A stretch of DNA of 25,708 nt from Geosiphon pyriformis (GCA_016748015.1 JAAOMT010000639.1:1-25708); one strand, 5' to 3'; numbered from the stretch's first letter, positions 11,424 to 20,734 are shown. A program made the numbers and translations. The notes: generated by a model not told the origin, from the letters alone.

Positions 11424-14400
11424 ATGTGCAATTTTAGGAGTATAAACAATCTAGCTAAACAAGAAGATATTGTGCATTGGCATAAAAACATAAATAATCT
11501 GGTTTTAATTTTCATGGAAACAAAGCTGAGAAAAAAAGTCCATCCATGAATTGTTGACAAATTTAGTGATGTTCATGTGTTTACTTTGGGTATAGACTCT
11601 GGTTATTTGGGTTTAGGTGTTGCTGTAATCATGGACAATTCTTTGGCCAGATATGTGTATAAAATTTTTGAGATACCTGGTCAACTCTTCTTTATTAAGT
11701 TGCTTTTTAAGAATAAACTTTCTGTTTCAATTTTGGGGCTCTATGCTGGTGTCTCTTTTGCAGTTCATTTCTCCCAAGCTGGTGAGATCAATTTTCTTAT
11801 TGCTAAAGCTGTGAATGAATTTTCTTTCATTATTCTTGATAATAACTTCAATAAAGATGGTTCTCGTAGATGTGCCAGTTACAATAAGTGTCTTGATTTG
11901 GGTTTGATTAACTTTTTGGATGGGTGCTTAGTAGCCAAGATACTGACATGGTGCAATTTTTATGGTGTCACCAGAATGATTAATTACTTGTTCATTTCTT
12001 CTAACTTGGTCAATTTAATAGTGAGCTGCAGTATAACTGATGTTGTGGACTATTTTAATACTGATCACAAAGCTATTGCTGTCTCTGTGAGTCTTAGTAG
12101 TTTGTTAGATGTGCAATTGTTTTTGCTTCAAAAGCAAGCTAATAAGGATTGTTAGAAGTTTGATGTCAAAAATGCCAATGTTGCAAAATGGTGTAAGTTT
12201 AAGAATGCCACAACAGCCAATACTACTATGTTCTTAGATAAGTTTGCTAAGGCTGTAACATTTTCAGATCTGGATGCAATGTGGGCTGTTGTTCGCAAGA
12301 TAATGGTTTTTTTAGTCAATAGTACTTTTAGTAAGAAATGGTTCAAGAGTTTCAATAGTGTTTTTACCAAAGAGTTTTCTAGGTTTTATAAACTTGAGTT
12401 GTTGGTGTCAAAGTTAATAAAGGCTTCTTGTTCGGCTTCTAGTAAGAATTTTGCTTCATTATTAAAAACTTGGAATAGACTTGATAATGGTAACAGCAGA
12501 AGTGAAATCTCTTTTTATTTCTGGTTCTAGTTTTGATGTTGTTTGTTCCAAGCTAGTTAAGGCAAGGAAATTTTATTGCTCTTCCAAATTGTTAAAATTG
12601 AGGCATGCTGAGGAGTTTCACATTAAACAGGCAATTTGTAAGAGGATAGAGAATTTTGAGTTGGACAAAAGTCATATTATCAGGAGTGTGCTAGAGCATC
12701 CCTTTCGTAAAATGGTGTTGAATCATTTAGTTGTGAATAAGGAGTTGGTTTTGGAGCCTAAGTTGGTTAAATTTAAGATAGATATGATTATAGAGGGTTG
12801 GACTAGAAAACATCAGATGGTCAATGATATTGTCAATAATTGAAGTCATTAATATCAACCTTTGGAGTATGTTTTTGATAAAGCTTTTTCTGGTGTGATG
12901 TGTTCAATTGGATTTGATGAATTATATGAAGTGGTTTCTAATTTGCCTGATGGCAAAGCTGCTGGCCTCTCAGATATCTCAAATGAGCTATGGAAGCATT
13001 GTGATGAATCAGTTCTTAATTTGCTTTTGGTGCTTTTAAACTTTTGTTTAGCTTGTGAATCTGTATCTAGTTCTTGAAAGGAGGCTTGGGTCTTAATGAT
13101 TCCTAAGCCTTATGACTAAAAGAATGTTCTGATGAATACTCATCTTATTGCTTTAATTGAGATGGCTTGCAAGATTCTTTCCAAGATTCTCTCTAATAGG
13201 ATTTCTTTAGCATGCAGCATTTTTGATGTTCTTCATGAGAACAATTTTTCAGTTTTAAAAGGCATGTCAACTCAGTTTCCTATTTTTGAAATCAGTTTGG
13301 TTATTGAAAATGCTCTGGAAAAGAACAAAAAGCTTTGGCTGGTTTTGCAAAACATGTGAAAAGCATATGATTTGGTTAGCTAGGAACATCTTAAAAAGAG
13401 TTTGGTCAGGATTAAGATGTGCAGCAAATTTGTTTAATTTTTTGGTAATATTCATAAAAATTGTACCAACAAAGTTATGACAGATTTTGGTTTGACAAGT
13501 GGTTATCATATGTATGATAGTCTGAACCAAGGAGAAGTTTTTTCTCTCTTTCTGTGGTGCATATTTTATGATCCTCTGTTGTGTAAAGTTAAGCATCAAG
13601 AAAGTGTGTGTGAGTATAGGCTGAATTCTCATTTTGTTTCCAAGAGTGGTTACATTGAATCTCAGGCTGGACTTTTTTCTTTTTTTACTGTCAGCACTTT
13701 TGTTAATAATACAATTTGGATTGGTAGCAGTCAGAATGCTACTCAGCATATTCTCAATATTGCAAGTGATTTCTTTCAAATTAATGACATTTCAATCAAT
13801 AATGACAAAACAGTGGTCATTCTTATTAATAGCAGGATTAGCACTTCTTCTCTTTCTATTAGTGGCACACTTATTTCTATTGCTAAAAAGAGTAAATCTC
13901 ATTAATACCTGGGTATTTTTCTTTTGACTGAAGGTTTTTTGAAGCCTAGTTTGGCAAAGGCGCATTCAGATGTTCACTTTTTCATCAATTTGGTTCTAAA
14001 AAAAGTGGTCTCGGATAAGCAGTTTTCATATTTGGTGTCAGCAGTACTTTATCCTATAGTAAGTTATAGGATGCAGTTTAGTTTTGTTCCAGTTGGTGTG
14101 TACAACAAATGGGATGCTCTGATTCATAAGGGGCTGAAGATCAAGTCTGGCCTGCCTCTTGACTTTTTAAGTGACACAATTTATTACTCCTCTTTTTATG
14201 GTTTGAAATCCTTTGCACAAATTCAATCTGAGAGTAAAATTGCTTCCCTTATTAGCTTTGCAAACTCCAATGAGATTCTAAGTCATTTGTTTTCTCCCAA
14301 ATCTCATGATTTGCAAGTTTTTTGTTAGTGTTCTGTTCATTCTTTGTGTTTTCTGATTCGTATTTGTGTTGATGCTTCTAATAATTTCTTAACAGGCATG

Positions 14401-14646
14401 GTTTGTGTTCTTTGTAATTGCAGTCTGTCTATTAGTGGCTCTCTGGCCAATCTTTTTCATGGTTGTGGTGGGGTTTCTATGTCTGTTGCCCTTGGTGAGT
14501 TGATGTTTTTCAAGTTTCTTCCTTTTTTTCAATGATATAGTATTGCATTTGTGGATCAACTTTATGATCATCATGATGCTGTCTTTAATTGGTACACATT
14601 TAAGTGGTAAAAGAGGCTGGACCCCTGTGGATCTGTTCCTAAGTGA
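11424..14646 (+). pseudogene. LINE copy 1 ORF2, 5' part: APE endonuclease and reverse transcriptase, disrupted
   Basis: The ATG is at 11424, 24 bp after the ORF1 stop. Endonuclease traces include FMETKLR, LDNNFNKDGS (the GDFN-like box), INYLFIS (a DYxFxS box with Asp changed to Asn) and NTDHKAI (the SDH box). The frame switches once near 12485, and the RT domain follows: LPDGKAAGLSDISNELW, IPKPYD, NTHLIALIE, MACKILSKIL, ENNFSVLKGMSTQ, motif A remnant NM*KAYD, DFGLTSGYH, NQGEVFSLFLW and motif C as FVNN (13699-13710) where an active RT has F-x-D-D. In-frame stops lie at 11547, 12153, 12841, 12850, 13075, 13117, 13357, 13903, 14326 and 14533, among others. Most fit Trp, Arg or Gln codons altered by transition. 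Coding ends at the solo LTR at 14647. Confidence 0.85.
14643..14646. repeat. Target-site duplication, left copy (GTGA)
   Basis: It pairs with GTGG at 15632-15635 across the 985-bp insertion. The single mismatch is a G-to-A transition that also turned a Trp TGG of LINE ORF2 into TGA. Confidence 0.75.
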
Positions 14647-15631
14647 TGTTACCAGACAAAATTAGAGATATTGTTTAACATGAAATTACCCTTATAAATC
14701 TTATCATTAGTTAGCATATATTATTATTTCAAATTATCACTTATTACATTAGCAAAATATATCCGAAATTATCATTTAATTAATAACCCAATTTGTACAT
14801 AACACAAATATAACCTAATTGCGATGATCAATCATGCAATACCCCGAACTATGTAACATTTAAAAAGTTTGCCGAAATTTGTAGAAATTTGCCAAAATAA
14901 TTGATAGTTCACCGAAATATTTAATAGTTCACTGAAATAATTTGTAGTTCACTGAAATGTATCTTTAGTTCAGCAAAATTGTAGAAAATAGCAAAGTTCG
15001 AGTTCATAGAATAGTGTTACGACAAGTTGTATAAAAAAAGAGTGTCTCTCTTCGAGAAAATGTATCTTATTTCAGATTTAAACAATTAGAATAATCTTTT
15101 ACACCCAAAAGACAAATAAATATCAAATAATTCAAAAAAACCAAATTCTTAAATTATTTCCCTTGAAATTAACCAATTCCTACTAACAGTTTGAAATTGA
15201 CTAGCTACCAATTTCAGTAAACTGTTAAAGCACTTCCAGGCCTGAATAGAAAACGTTTTCCTTGATAAAATTTTATTTCTTTTACATTTCTTTTATTTTT
15301 CTTTCCTTTTCTTATTACAAATCATTAGGGTAGTCTACAGATAAGATTTCTGTAAAAGAGTTGACTTTCACAGCAAAGTAACTACACATATTTTGTAAGC
15401 TTCCAGACAAGCAATTCCTGGGAAAAAGTTAACGTTTACTACAACATAATTACATAAAGTAACTGGCACGGAATTGGCCATTCCACTTATAAGCCCAGCA
15501 GTTCAAATTATAGGAGATAATTTGAAGATAAATTCAGTTATCGGAGGTTCAAACACTTCCCATAATCGTGAATTAACAGCATTACAACAAACATACAAGA
15601 GCTAAGAAGAGACCAAAAACCTCCAGTAACA
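14647..15631 (+). mobile_element. Solo LTR inserted in LINE copy 1 (985 bp)
   Basis: It starts TGTTACCAG and ends CCAGTAACA, a terminal inverted repeat of the type shared by the other LTRs in this window. A 4-bp target duplication flanks it (GTGA/GTGG). I see no internal direct LTR repeat and no coding capacity, so a solo LTR left by LTR-LTR recombination is the simplest reading. A TATA-box candidate TATAAAAA at 15030-15037 would fit plus orientation. At about 14870-14970 there are degenerate tandem units around TAGTTCACTGAAAT, plausibly U3 repeats. Removing it with one target duplication joins LINE codons GTT CCT AAG to TGG TTT AAA in frame. Confidence 0.82.
14870..14970. repeat. Degenerate short tandem repeat in the solo LTR
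   Basis: About four copies of a 20-27-bp unit with core TAGTTCACYGAAAT occur here, flanked by related GCCGAAATTTG / GCCAAAATAATTG pieces. The position, about 220-325 bp from the LTR start, suggests U3 promoter repeats. Confidence 0.6.
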
Positions 15632-15635
15632 GTGG
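15632..15635. repeat. Target-site duplication, right copy (GTGG)
   Basis: It immediately follows the GTAACA end of the solo LTR and is the unmutated copy of the duplicated LINE sequence. Confidence 0.75.
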
Positions 15636-16211
15636 TTTAAACTCTTTACTGCATTTCTTAATATTGTGGATTTGTCTTCAGCTCTTTCTTCAGTGTCAAG
15701 TGGTGTTGGTCTTCTGAACATTCTTGGCTCTAGCAGTTTTATGTTTGTATGTAATCATCTGTTTCGGGTTGGTACTGGTAGTTTATCTGTATACACAGAT
15801 GGATCTCTAAAAGGTTTGGGCACAGTTGGCTGTAGGACTGGTGTTGCTGTTTATTTTAAAGACATTGATTTGGGTTTGGGTATTGGAGTATCGAGTTTGA
15901 TGTCATTTACTTTGGCTGAGATGCAAGCTATTGTATTGGCTTTAGAGTGTGTTTCTTTGGCTAGCTTTGTTCACTTGTTTTCAGATAATCAATCTGCTTT
16001 GGATGCTTGCAAATTGGAATTGGTTTTGGCATGTCCCAATTTTCGTAATTAGTGTTGGGTTAAGTATTGCCATATAGTTAATATTATTTATGGAAAAAAT
16101 TTGAGTGTTAGTTGGCACAAGATAAAGGGTTACTTTGGCATCTCAAGAAATAACCATGCTGATTCACTCATTGATAATGTGTCTATTTTTGATTGGTTTC
16201 TTCTACCTTGT
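15633..16211 (+). pseudogene. LINE copy 1 ORF2, middle part: RNase H domain
   Basis: This continues the ORF2 frame after the solo LTR. The RNase H core is recognisable: YTDGSLKGLG, TLAEMQAIVLALE, LFSDNQSALDA and, after a stop at 16050, WHKIKGYFGISRNNHADSL. The four acidic positions expected in RNase HI (D, E, D, D) are all still present here, unlike the RT Asp residues. The enzyme would remove RNA from the RNA-DNA hybrid during retrotransposition. The open segment at 15666-16052 is only a fragment of it. Coding breaks at CCT TGT (16206-16211), where the larger LTR element inserted. Confidence 0.85.
16208..16211. repeat. Target-site duplication, left copy (TTGT)
   Basis: A perfect 4-bp match to 19757-19760, immediately outside the TGTTAC...GTAACA ends of the 3.5-kb element. 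Confidence 0.85.
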
Positions 16212-16828
16212 TGTTACAGGTAATTATTTGGGGTCTTAAATCAAATAACAAATTCATAACTTGGTACTTAATTGATATAATTGGTTGGTAATATCTGAAG
16301 GTGTTGTTTTATCTGAAGGTTTGATGGATCTGAAGATTTTGTTGTGGAGTCCTTTGTATAATAGACAGAGATTTAAGTATTGTCTTTTCTGTAGCCTCCT
16401 GGAATTGCAATTCTGTCAAATTTTTTTCTTAGTATGATGGCCAGTAATCTTGGCAGAGATGCCCTTCTGGTAAGCTATCCTTAAATTCTCAATTCTTATA
16501 CCCTTTCTTTGAGGTCTTTTACCAGACTATTCTTGATGTCAATAACTCAGCACTTAATCTTTTTAATTAATTAGTAAACAACAAAAAAAAATAAAATAAA
16601 AAAAAATAAAAAAAATAAAGAAATAAAGAAAATAAAATAATAAATAAGTGTCCTGTTAATAGCTGTAATCAAAAGCTATTGTGCCAGCAGGTTAAGTAGT
16701 GGATAATAACATTAATATAGGAGTGATTTTACTTCAAGTTATAGTATTTTATCTTTTGAAGGAAGGATATTTAATAATTATGACCTGTGAGTCTAATTGA
16801 CTAATTTTCTAACTTCTGATATTACTGC

Positions 16829-16836
16829 TATATATA
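16829..16836 (-). promoter_or_regulatory. TATA-box candidate of the LTR (left copy)
   Basis: TATATATA, about 290 nt from the U3 end of the LTR in minus sense, just downstream of the palindrome array. The same motif occurs in the right LTR at 19483-19490. Position and conservation fit a Pol II promoter; no transcript evidence is available. Confidence 0.5.
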
Positions 16837-16863
16837 CATAATTTGAGTTCTACAAAATTGCTC

Positions 16864-17032
16864 ACATTCTCGAGCAATGTTCTATAATTTTTTAAGCAAT
16901 GCTCACATTGCTGAGCAATGTGCTATGATTTCTGACATTGCTGAGCAATGTGCCTGTAATTTTTGACAATGTGCTTATTGCTGAACAATGTGCCATGATT
17001 CTCTGACAATGTTTTACATTGCTGAGCAATGT
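16864..17032. repeat. Array of palindromic ACATTGCTGAGCAATGT repeats (left LTR)
   Basis: Perfect 17-bp palindromes (8-bp arms, one central base) lie at 16905-16921, 16935-16951 and 17016-17032. Degenerate versions lie at 16864-16880 and about 16976-16991. Spacers contain TGCTATGATT/TGCCATGATT/CTGTAATTT. They fall in U3 and could be tandem transcription-factor sites or hairpins. Confidence 0.85.
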
Positions 17033-17126
17033 GCTCATATGCTAAATACTATTCTCTTATTGGTCTATTTTCCCTATCTGTTTTTTCTTATTATTTTCTT
17101 GTATTCTTTTTCTATGAGTAACATTA

Positions 17127-17137
17127 TTTCTTCCTTT
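17127..17137 (-). other. Polypurine tract candidate
   Basis: In minus sense AAAGGAAGAAA ends a few bases before the start (TGTTACTC) of the 3' LTR. This is where plus-strand DNA synthesis primes in LTR retrotransposons. Confidence 0.6.
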
Positions 17138-17386
17138 AATATTGAGCTTCTGCAAAATCTTCTAAATTTTTCTTTTGTATCAATGTTGTTGCTGTAATTT
17201 CTATTGCTATTTGTAAATCTAATTTTATACATGACTGAAGTTTTTAACTATAGTGGTCTGTTCAGAATATCAATTTCAAATCTTACATCTGTATTATGTG
17301 CATGTTTAAACACAATGCCCTTATTATTATCACTGAATTTAGTTAATTCCTGTTCCATTGTAAGATCTAGAAGCATGATATATTGT

Positions 17387-17692
17387 TCAGTGTTTGAAAT
17401 GGAGTTTGAATTTATTGTTGACAGAGTTTGAATCATTGTTGTTATTAATGGAGTTTGAATTGTTGTTGTTATTAACAGAGTTTGAATTATCGTTGTCATT
17501 AGCAGAGTTTGAATCATTGTTGTCATTAGTGGAGTTTGAATTGTTGTTGTCATCAGCAGAGTTTGAATCATTGCTGTTATTAGTGGTGATTGAATTATTG
17601 CTGTCATCAGCAGAGTTTGAATCAGGATTAAGTTCCGATTCCAATTCCCATTTGTTTTTGCTGATTGGCTCTTTTTCGAATATATGATGCAT
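17387..17692 (-). CDS. Asn/Ser/Asp-rich repeat protein of the LTR element (101 aa)
   Basis: The ATG is at 17692. After a short non-repetitive N-terminus (MHHIFEKEPISKNKWELESE) the frame is built from a 9-residue repeat of the form NSNSxNDNN / DSNSADDNN, encoded by the 27-bp minisatellite. All repeat units stay in frame, because 27 is a multiple of three. I recognise no gag or other retroelement domain. It may be a translated remnant, or the frame may be open only because of the repeat. The opposite strand of the same array is also open as a Leu/Glu/Phe-rich repeat, which I treat as a shadow. Confidence 0.35.
   Translation of the reverse strand: MHHIFEKEPISKNKWELESELNPDSNSADDSNNSITTNNSNDSNSADDNNNSNSTNDNNDSNSANDNDNSNSVNNNNNSNSINNNNDSNSVNNKFKLHFKH
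17402..17623. repeat. 27-bp minisatellite, ~8 copies
   Basis: Units begin GAGTTTGAAT at 17424, 17451, 17478, 17505, 17532, 17559 and 17613, with a variant (GTGATTGAAT) at 17586 and a shortened first unit at 17402. The variable part alternates TTGTTGTTATTA, ATCGTTGTCATTA and similar. Confidence 0.92.
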
Positions 17693-17974
17693 GGGAGTGG
17701 ATTGTAACTATGTTTCAATATTCTAACTCAGGACTGTTAGGTGGGTTTTTCTGATTTATTAGTACTGTAGAAATTAGGTAAGTTTTTTTGTATGATAGCA
17801 GTGTTTGGAATTTATCAGACTTTGAATGTTCAGGTTTTTGAATAATTCCCAGAGTTTGAATTGCTAGAGATTTAATGAGTTTTATTGACAGTAAGTTTTT
17901 TTGTACAATAGCAGGGTTGGAATTATCGGGTTTTGAATATTTGGGCTTTTTAATGATTGGATCTTGAATAATCA

Positions 17975-18680
17975 GAGTTTTAACAAGTTTTAATGAGTTT
18001 ATCAAAGATAAGTTTCGAATGTTCGGGGTTTTAATGATCAAGTCGGAGTTTTAATTTAACAAGTTTTAACAAGTTTATCAATGGTAATTTTTGAATGTTC
18101 GGGGTTTTTAATAATCGGGTTTTGAATAAACAGAGTTTTAATTTAACGAGTTTTTAACGAATTTATCAATAGTAATTTTTGAATGTTCGGGGTTTTAATG
18201 ATTGGGTCTTGAATAATCAGAGTTTTAATTTAACAAGTTTTTTAATGAATTTATCAAAGATAAGTTTCGAATGTTCAGGGTTTTAATAATCAGATTTTGA
18301 ATAAACAGAGCTTTAATTTAACAAGTTTTTAATAAATTTATCAATGGTAATTTTCGAATGTTTGGAGTTTTAATGATTGAGTTTTGAATAATCAGAGTTT
18401 TAATTTTAACAAGTTTTTAATGAATTTATCAATGGTAAGTTTCGAATGTTTGGGGTTTTAATGATTGGGTTTTGAATAATCAGAGTTTTAATTTAACGAG
18501 TTTTAATGAATTTTTCAATGGTAATTTTCGAATGTTCGGGGTTTTAATGATCAGGTCTTGAATAATCAGAGTTTTAATTTTAATGAGTTTTTAACAAATT
18601 TATCAATGATATGTTTTGAATAGTCAGAGTTTTAACAATTGGGTCTTGAATAATCAGAGTTTTAATTTAACAAGTTTTTT
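17975..18680. repeat. ~87-bp tandem array, about eight copies
   Basis: Units start GAGTTTTAATTTAAC at 18046, 18133, 18220, 18308 (GAGCTTTAAT), 18395, 18483, 18569 and 18657, with a shorter first unit at 17975. Spacing is 86-88 bp. Shared landmarks per unit are TTTATCAATGGTAA, TCGAATGTTCGGGG and TTTTAATGATTGGGTCTTGAATAATCA. More degenerate relatives extend upstream to about 17740. No conserved frame; it appears non-coding. Confidence 0.9.
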
Positions 18681-18760
18681 AAAAGTAATAATAAAATAAG
18701 GATTTCGCAAATACTAAGTGATTTTTCTTTGTTTTCTCTTGGTCTGCCACTTTTCTGCAT
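18662..18760 (-). other. Short leader ORF candidate of the LTR element (32 aa)
   Basis: This is the first ATG (18760) after the primer-binding-site candidate in minus sense. It encodes a basic start (MQKSGRPRENKEK) and then a hydrophobic Ile/Leu stretch, and it ends at a TAA as it enters the tandem array. It could be the stub of an ancestral gag-like protein truncated by array expansion. Function unknown. Confidence 0.25.
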
Positions 18761-18795
18761 GGTTGTTGCTGGTGCTGGTTCTCTGTTGGATTATA

Positions 18796-18812
18796 CCTCA
18801 CAGGAAGCACCA
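18796..18812 (-). other. Primer-binding-site candidate (TGGTGCTTCC...)
   Basis: In minus sense, 2 nt after the 5' LTR end, the sequence TGGTGCTTCCTGTGAGG begins with the TGG expected to pair with the CCA end of a tRNA. I cannot assign the tRNA. Confidence 0.55.
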
Positions 18813-19482
18813 AATATTATAGGTAATTATTTAGGGTCTTAAATCAAATAACAAACTCATAACTTGGTGCTCAATTGATATAATTGGTTGGTAATATCTG
18901 AAGGTATTGTTTTATCTAAAGATTTGGTGGATCTGAAGGTTTTGTTGTGGAGTCCTTTGTATAATGGACAGAGATTCAAGTGTTGTCTTTCTTATAGCCT
19001 CCCAAAATTGCAATTCTGTCAAATTTCTTTCTTAGTGTGATGGCCGGTAATCTTGATAGAAATGCCCTTTTGGTAAGCTATTCTTAAATTCCCAATTCTT
19101 ATATCTTTCCTTTGGGGTCTTTTACCAGGTTATCCTTGATGTCAATAACTCAGTGCTTAATCCTTTTAATCAATTAGTAAACAACAAAAGAAAATAAAAT
19201 AAAGAAAAATAAAAGAAAATAAAGAAATAAAGAAAATAAAATAAGAAATAAGTGTCCTGTTAATAGCTGTGATCAAGAGCTATTGTGCCAGCAGGTTAAG
19301 TAGTGGATAATAATATTAATATAAAAGTGATTTCACTTCAAGTTATAGTATTCTATCTTTTGAAGAAAGGATATTTAATAATTATGACCTGCAAGTCTAA
19401 TTGACTCTAAGAGTCCTACTGACTTTCAGTCTTTTTAATTTTGAGCCTAATTGACTAATTTTCTAACTTCTGATACTACTGC

Positions 19483-19490
19483 TATATATA
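19483..19490 (-). promoter_or_regulatory. TATA-box candidate of the LTR (right, 5' copy)
   Basis: TATATATA, conserved with 16829-16836. In the 5' LTR this would drive the minus-strand genomic transcript of the element. Confidence 0.5.
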
Positions 19491-19517
19491 CATAATTTGA
19501 GTTCTACAAGATTGCTC

Positions 19518-19666
19518 ACATTTTCGAGCAATGTTCTATAATTTTTCAAGCAATGTGTCATGATTTCTGACATTGCTGAGCAATATGCCTGTAATTTTTG
19601 ATAATGTGCTCATTGCTAAACAATGTGCCATGATTCTCTGACAATGTTTTCATTGCTGAGCAATGT
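19518..19666. repeat. Palindromic GAGCAATGT repeats (right LTR)
   Basis: Counterpart of 16864-17032, with fewer and more mutated units. Examples are ACATTTTCGAGCAATGT at 19518-19534 and CATTGCTGAGCAATG at 19651-19665. Confidence 0.8.
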
Positions 19667-19756
19667 GCTCACATGCTAAATACTATTCTCTTATTGGTCT
19701 ATTTTTTTTATCTGTTTTTTTTACTATTTTTTTGTATTCTTTTTCTATGAGTAACA

Positions 19757-19760
19757 TTGT
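19757..19760. repeat. Target-site duplication, right copy (TTGT)
   Basis: It directly follows GTAACA. Joining 16211 to 19761 gives CCT TGT CTG AGT AAA CAT in the LINE ORF2 frame. Confidence 0.85.
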
Positions 19761-20621
19761 CTGAGTAAACATTTTTTGGTGGCTGATGGCAGTATTATTT
19801 CTGGCATTTCTAGACATTTTATTCATGATATTTATTATTTTGTCTGTTGTGTGCATTGGGAGATTGGTTCTGGCTCAAAGTTTTTGCCTTATAGTTTATT
19901 TTCTAAGATTGATTGGCACTAGTTTTCACTGGTATGGCATCCTGATTTGCACATGACTGCCAGTTATACCAGCAAGGCCTCAGCTAATACACGCACTTAT
20001 TTTATAAAAGCTCTGCATCGTCAGTTGCCTGTAGTTGTTCGAAAGCACTTTTATAATAAATGTTATCCCAGTGTACCGTGCTTGTACTATGACAAGGTAG
20101 AAGTATCAGATCATGTGTTTTTTTGTAGGGTTGATGAGTCTACTTGGCATCAAATACTGGAATCCCATGTAAATTCTTGGAAGTTGCTTTCAGGTCTTTC
20201 TCATTTCTCTTCGGGTGTGCTCCAATTGTTGTTGACCTGTGTTTCTGATTTTTCTTTATTAATGGCTTTTTTTAAGGGTTGTGTTTTTAATGATTGGTTT
20301 CGTGAAGTTATTTCTATTTTTTGTGATCCCAAAATAGCTTGTTGTGAGGTTGTTGAGTTTGTGTGCTCTCTTAGTCTTGATTTTAGGGATAATGTTTGAT
20401 TGGTTCATGCTAAACATTGGACATATATGGAGAAAAATGACTTGATTTCTTTTGATGATTCAGCTTTCATATTGGTTTCTGGTTTGACTTCAGGGTTTTT
20501 TACTGGTGTGGTTAAGATGCTTGACATAGCTGAGGCTTTTGGTGTATGTTTTGGATTTTGCAAATCTTGTTTGTTTTTTTCTGGGATAGGTGATTTGGTT
20601 TCAGTTCATATAACTGTATAG
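19761..20621 (+). pseudogene. LINE copy 1 ORF2, 3' part: C-terminal Cys/His region
   Basis: This resumes the ORF2 frame after the LTR element. KHFLVADGSIISG continues the end of the RNase H region, followed by LVWHPDLHMTASYTS, TRTYFIKALHRQLPVVVRK and the C-terminal metal-binding-like motif CLYYDKVEVSDHVFFC, in which the second Cys of the expected CxxC is Tyr. Stops occur at 19920 (TAG) and 20397 (TGA, where a Trp is expected before LVHAKH), and the natural end is at 20619-20621. This tail is conserved with LINE copy 2 (FGFCKSCLFFSGIGD against FGFYKPCLFFFGLGG). Confidence 0.82.
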
Positions 20622-20633
20622 TGTTGTTCTGAT

Positions 20634-20648
20634 CAGCCCGAATGGCTG
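20634..20648 (+). ncRNA. LINE 3' UTR stem-loop (copy 1)
   Basis: CAGCC-CGAAT-GGCTG is a 5-bp stem 12 nt after the ORF2 stop. The homologous site in copy 2 also pairs (21037-21051). A second small hairpin, CATGT-A7-ACATG, follows at about 20653-20669. 3' stem-loops serve as RT recognition sites in several LINE families; the role here is inferred. Confidence 0.5.
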
Positions 20649-20734
20649 GTTGCATGTAAAAAAAACATGATTCACATCTAGTATAGATCATTTCTTTGAT
20701 GTATAAAACTAGGCTGTGTTTGAACCTTTACTTG

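Larger units (their letters stand above)
16212..17123 (-). repeat. LTR, 3' copy relative to the element (912 bp)
   Basis: Aligned with 18815-19756 from TGTTACAGGTAATTATTT to ATGAGTAACA. In minus sense it begins TGTTACTCAT, contains palindromic U3 repeats, a TATA box and a T-rich run, and ends CCTGTAACA. An A-rich (plus strand) low-complexity run lies at about 16573-16648. Confidence 0.88.
16212..19756 (-). mobile_element. Non-autonomous LTR retrotransposon (3545 bp) nested in the LINE RNase H domain
   Basis: The LTRs are 16212-17123 and 18815-19756, around a 1691-bp internal region. The outer ends are TGTTAC and GTAACA, with a TTGT duplication on both sides. Minus orientation is inferred from a primer-binding-site candidate 2 nt inside the right LTR (18796-18812), a purine tract beside the left LTR (17127-17137 read on minus), and TATA boxes in minus sense. 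The internal region has no gag, protease, RT or integrase. It carries a small Asn/Ser/Asp-rich frame and two tandem arrays, so it must be mobilised in trans (LARD-like). By eye the LTRs differ at about 10% in the first ~280 bases compared, essentially all transitions, plus a few indels. Confidence 0.85.
18815..19756 (-). repeat. LTR, 5' copy relative to the element (942 bp)
   Basis: Partner of 16212-17123. Its internal end is eroded (TATTATAGG against TGTTACAGG). Compared with the left LTR it carries about 50 extra bases at 19407-19456, flanked by a repeated CTAATTGACT, and a shorter palindrome array (19518-19666). Confidence 0.88.

Noticed and set aside
17394-17687. Plus-strand Leu/Glu-rich repeat ORF
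   Set aside because: Shadow of the 27-bp minisatellite. It has no independent support and is opposite to the element's inferred orientation.
16219-19765. The 3.5-kb block as a giant GT-AG intron (CAG|GTAATT ... CTGAG|T)
   Set aside because: GT-AG boundaries can be drawn and would even keep a frame. However, the direct LTRs, TGTTAC/GTAACA ends, TTGT duplication, PBS and PPT explain it better.
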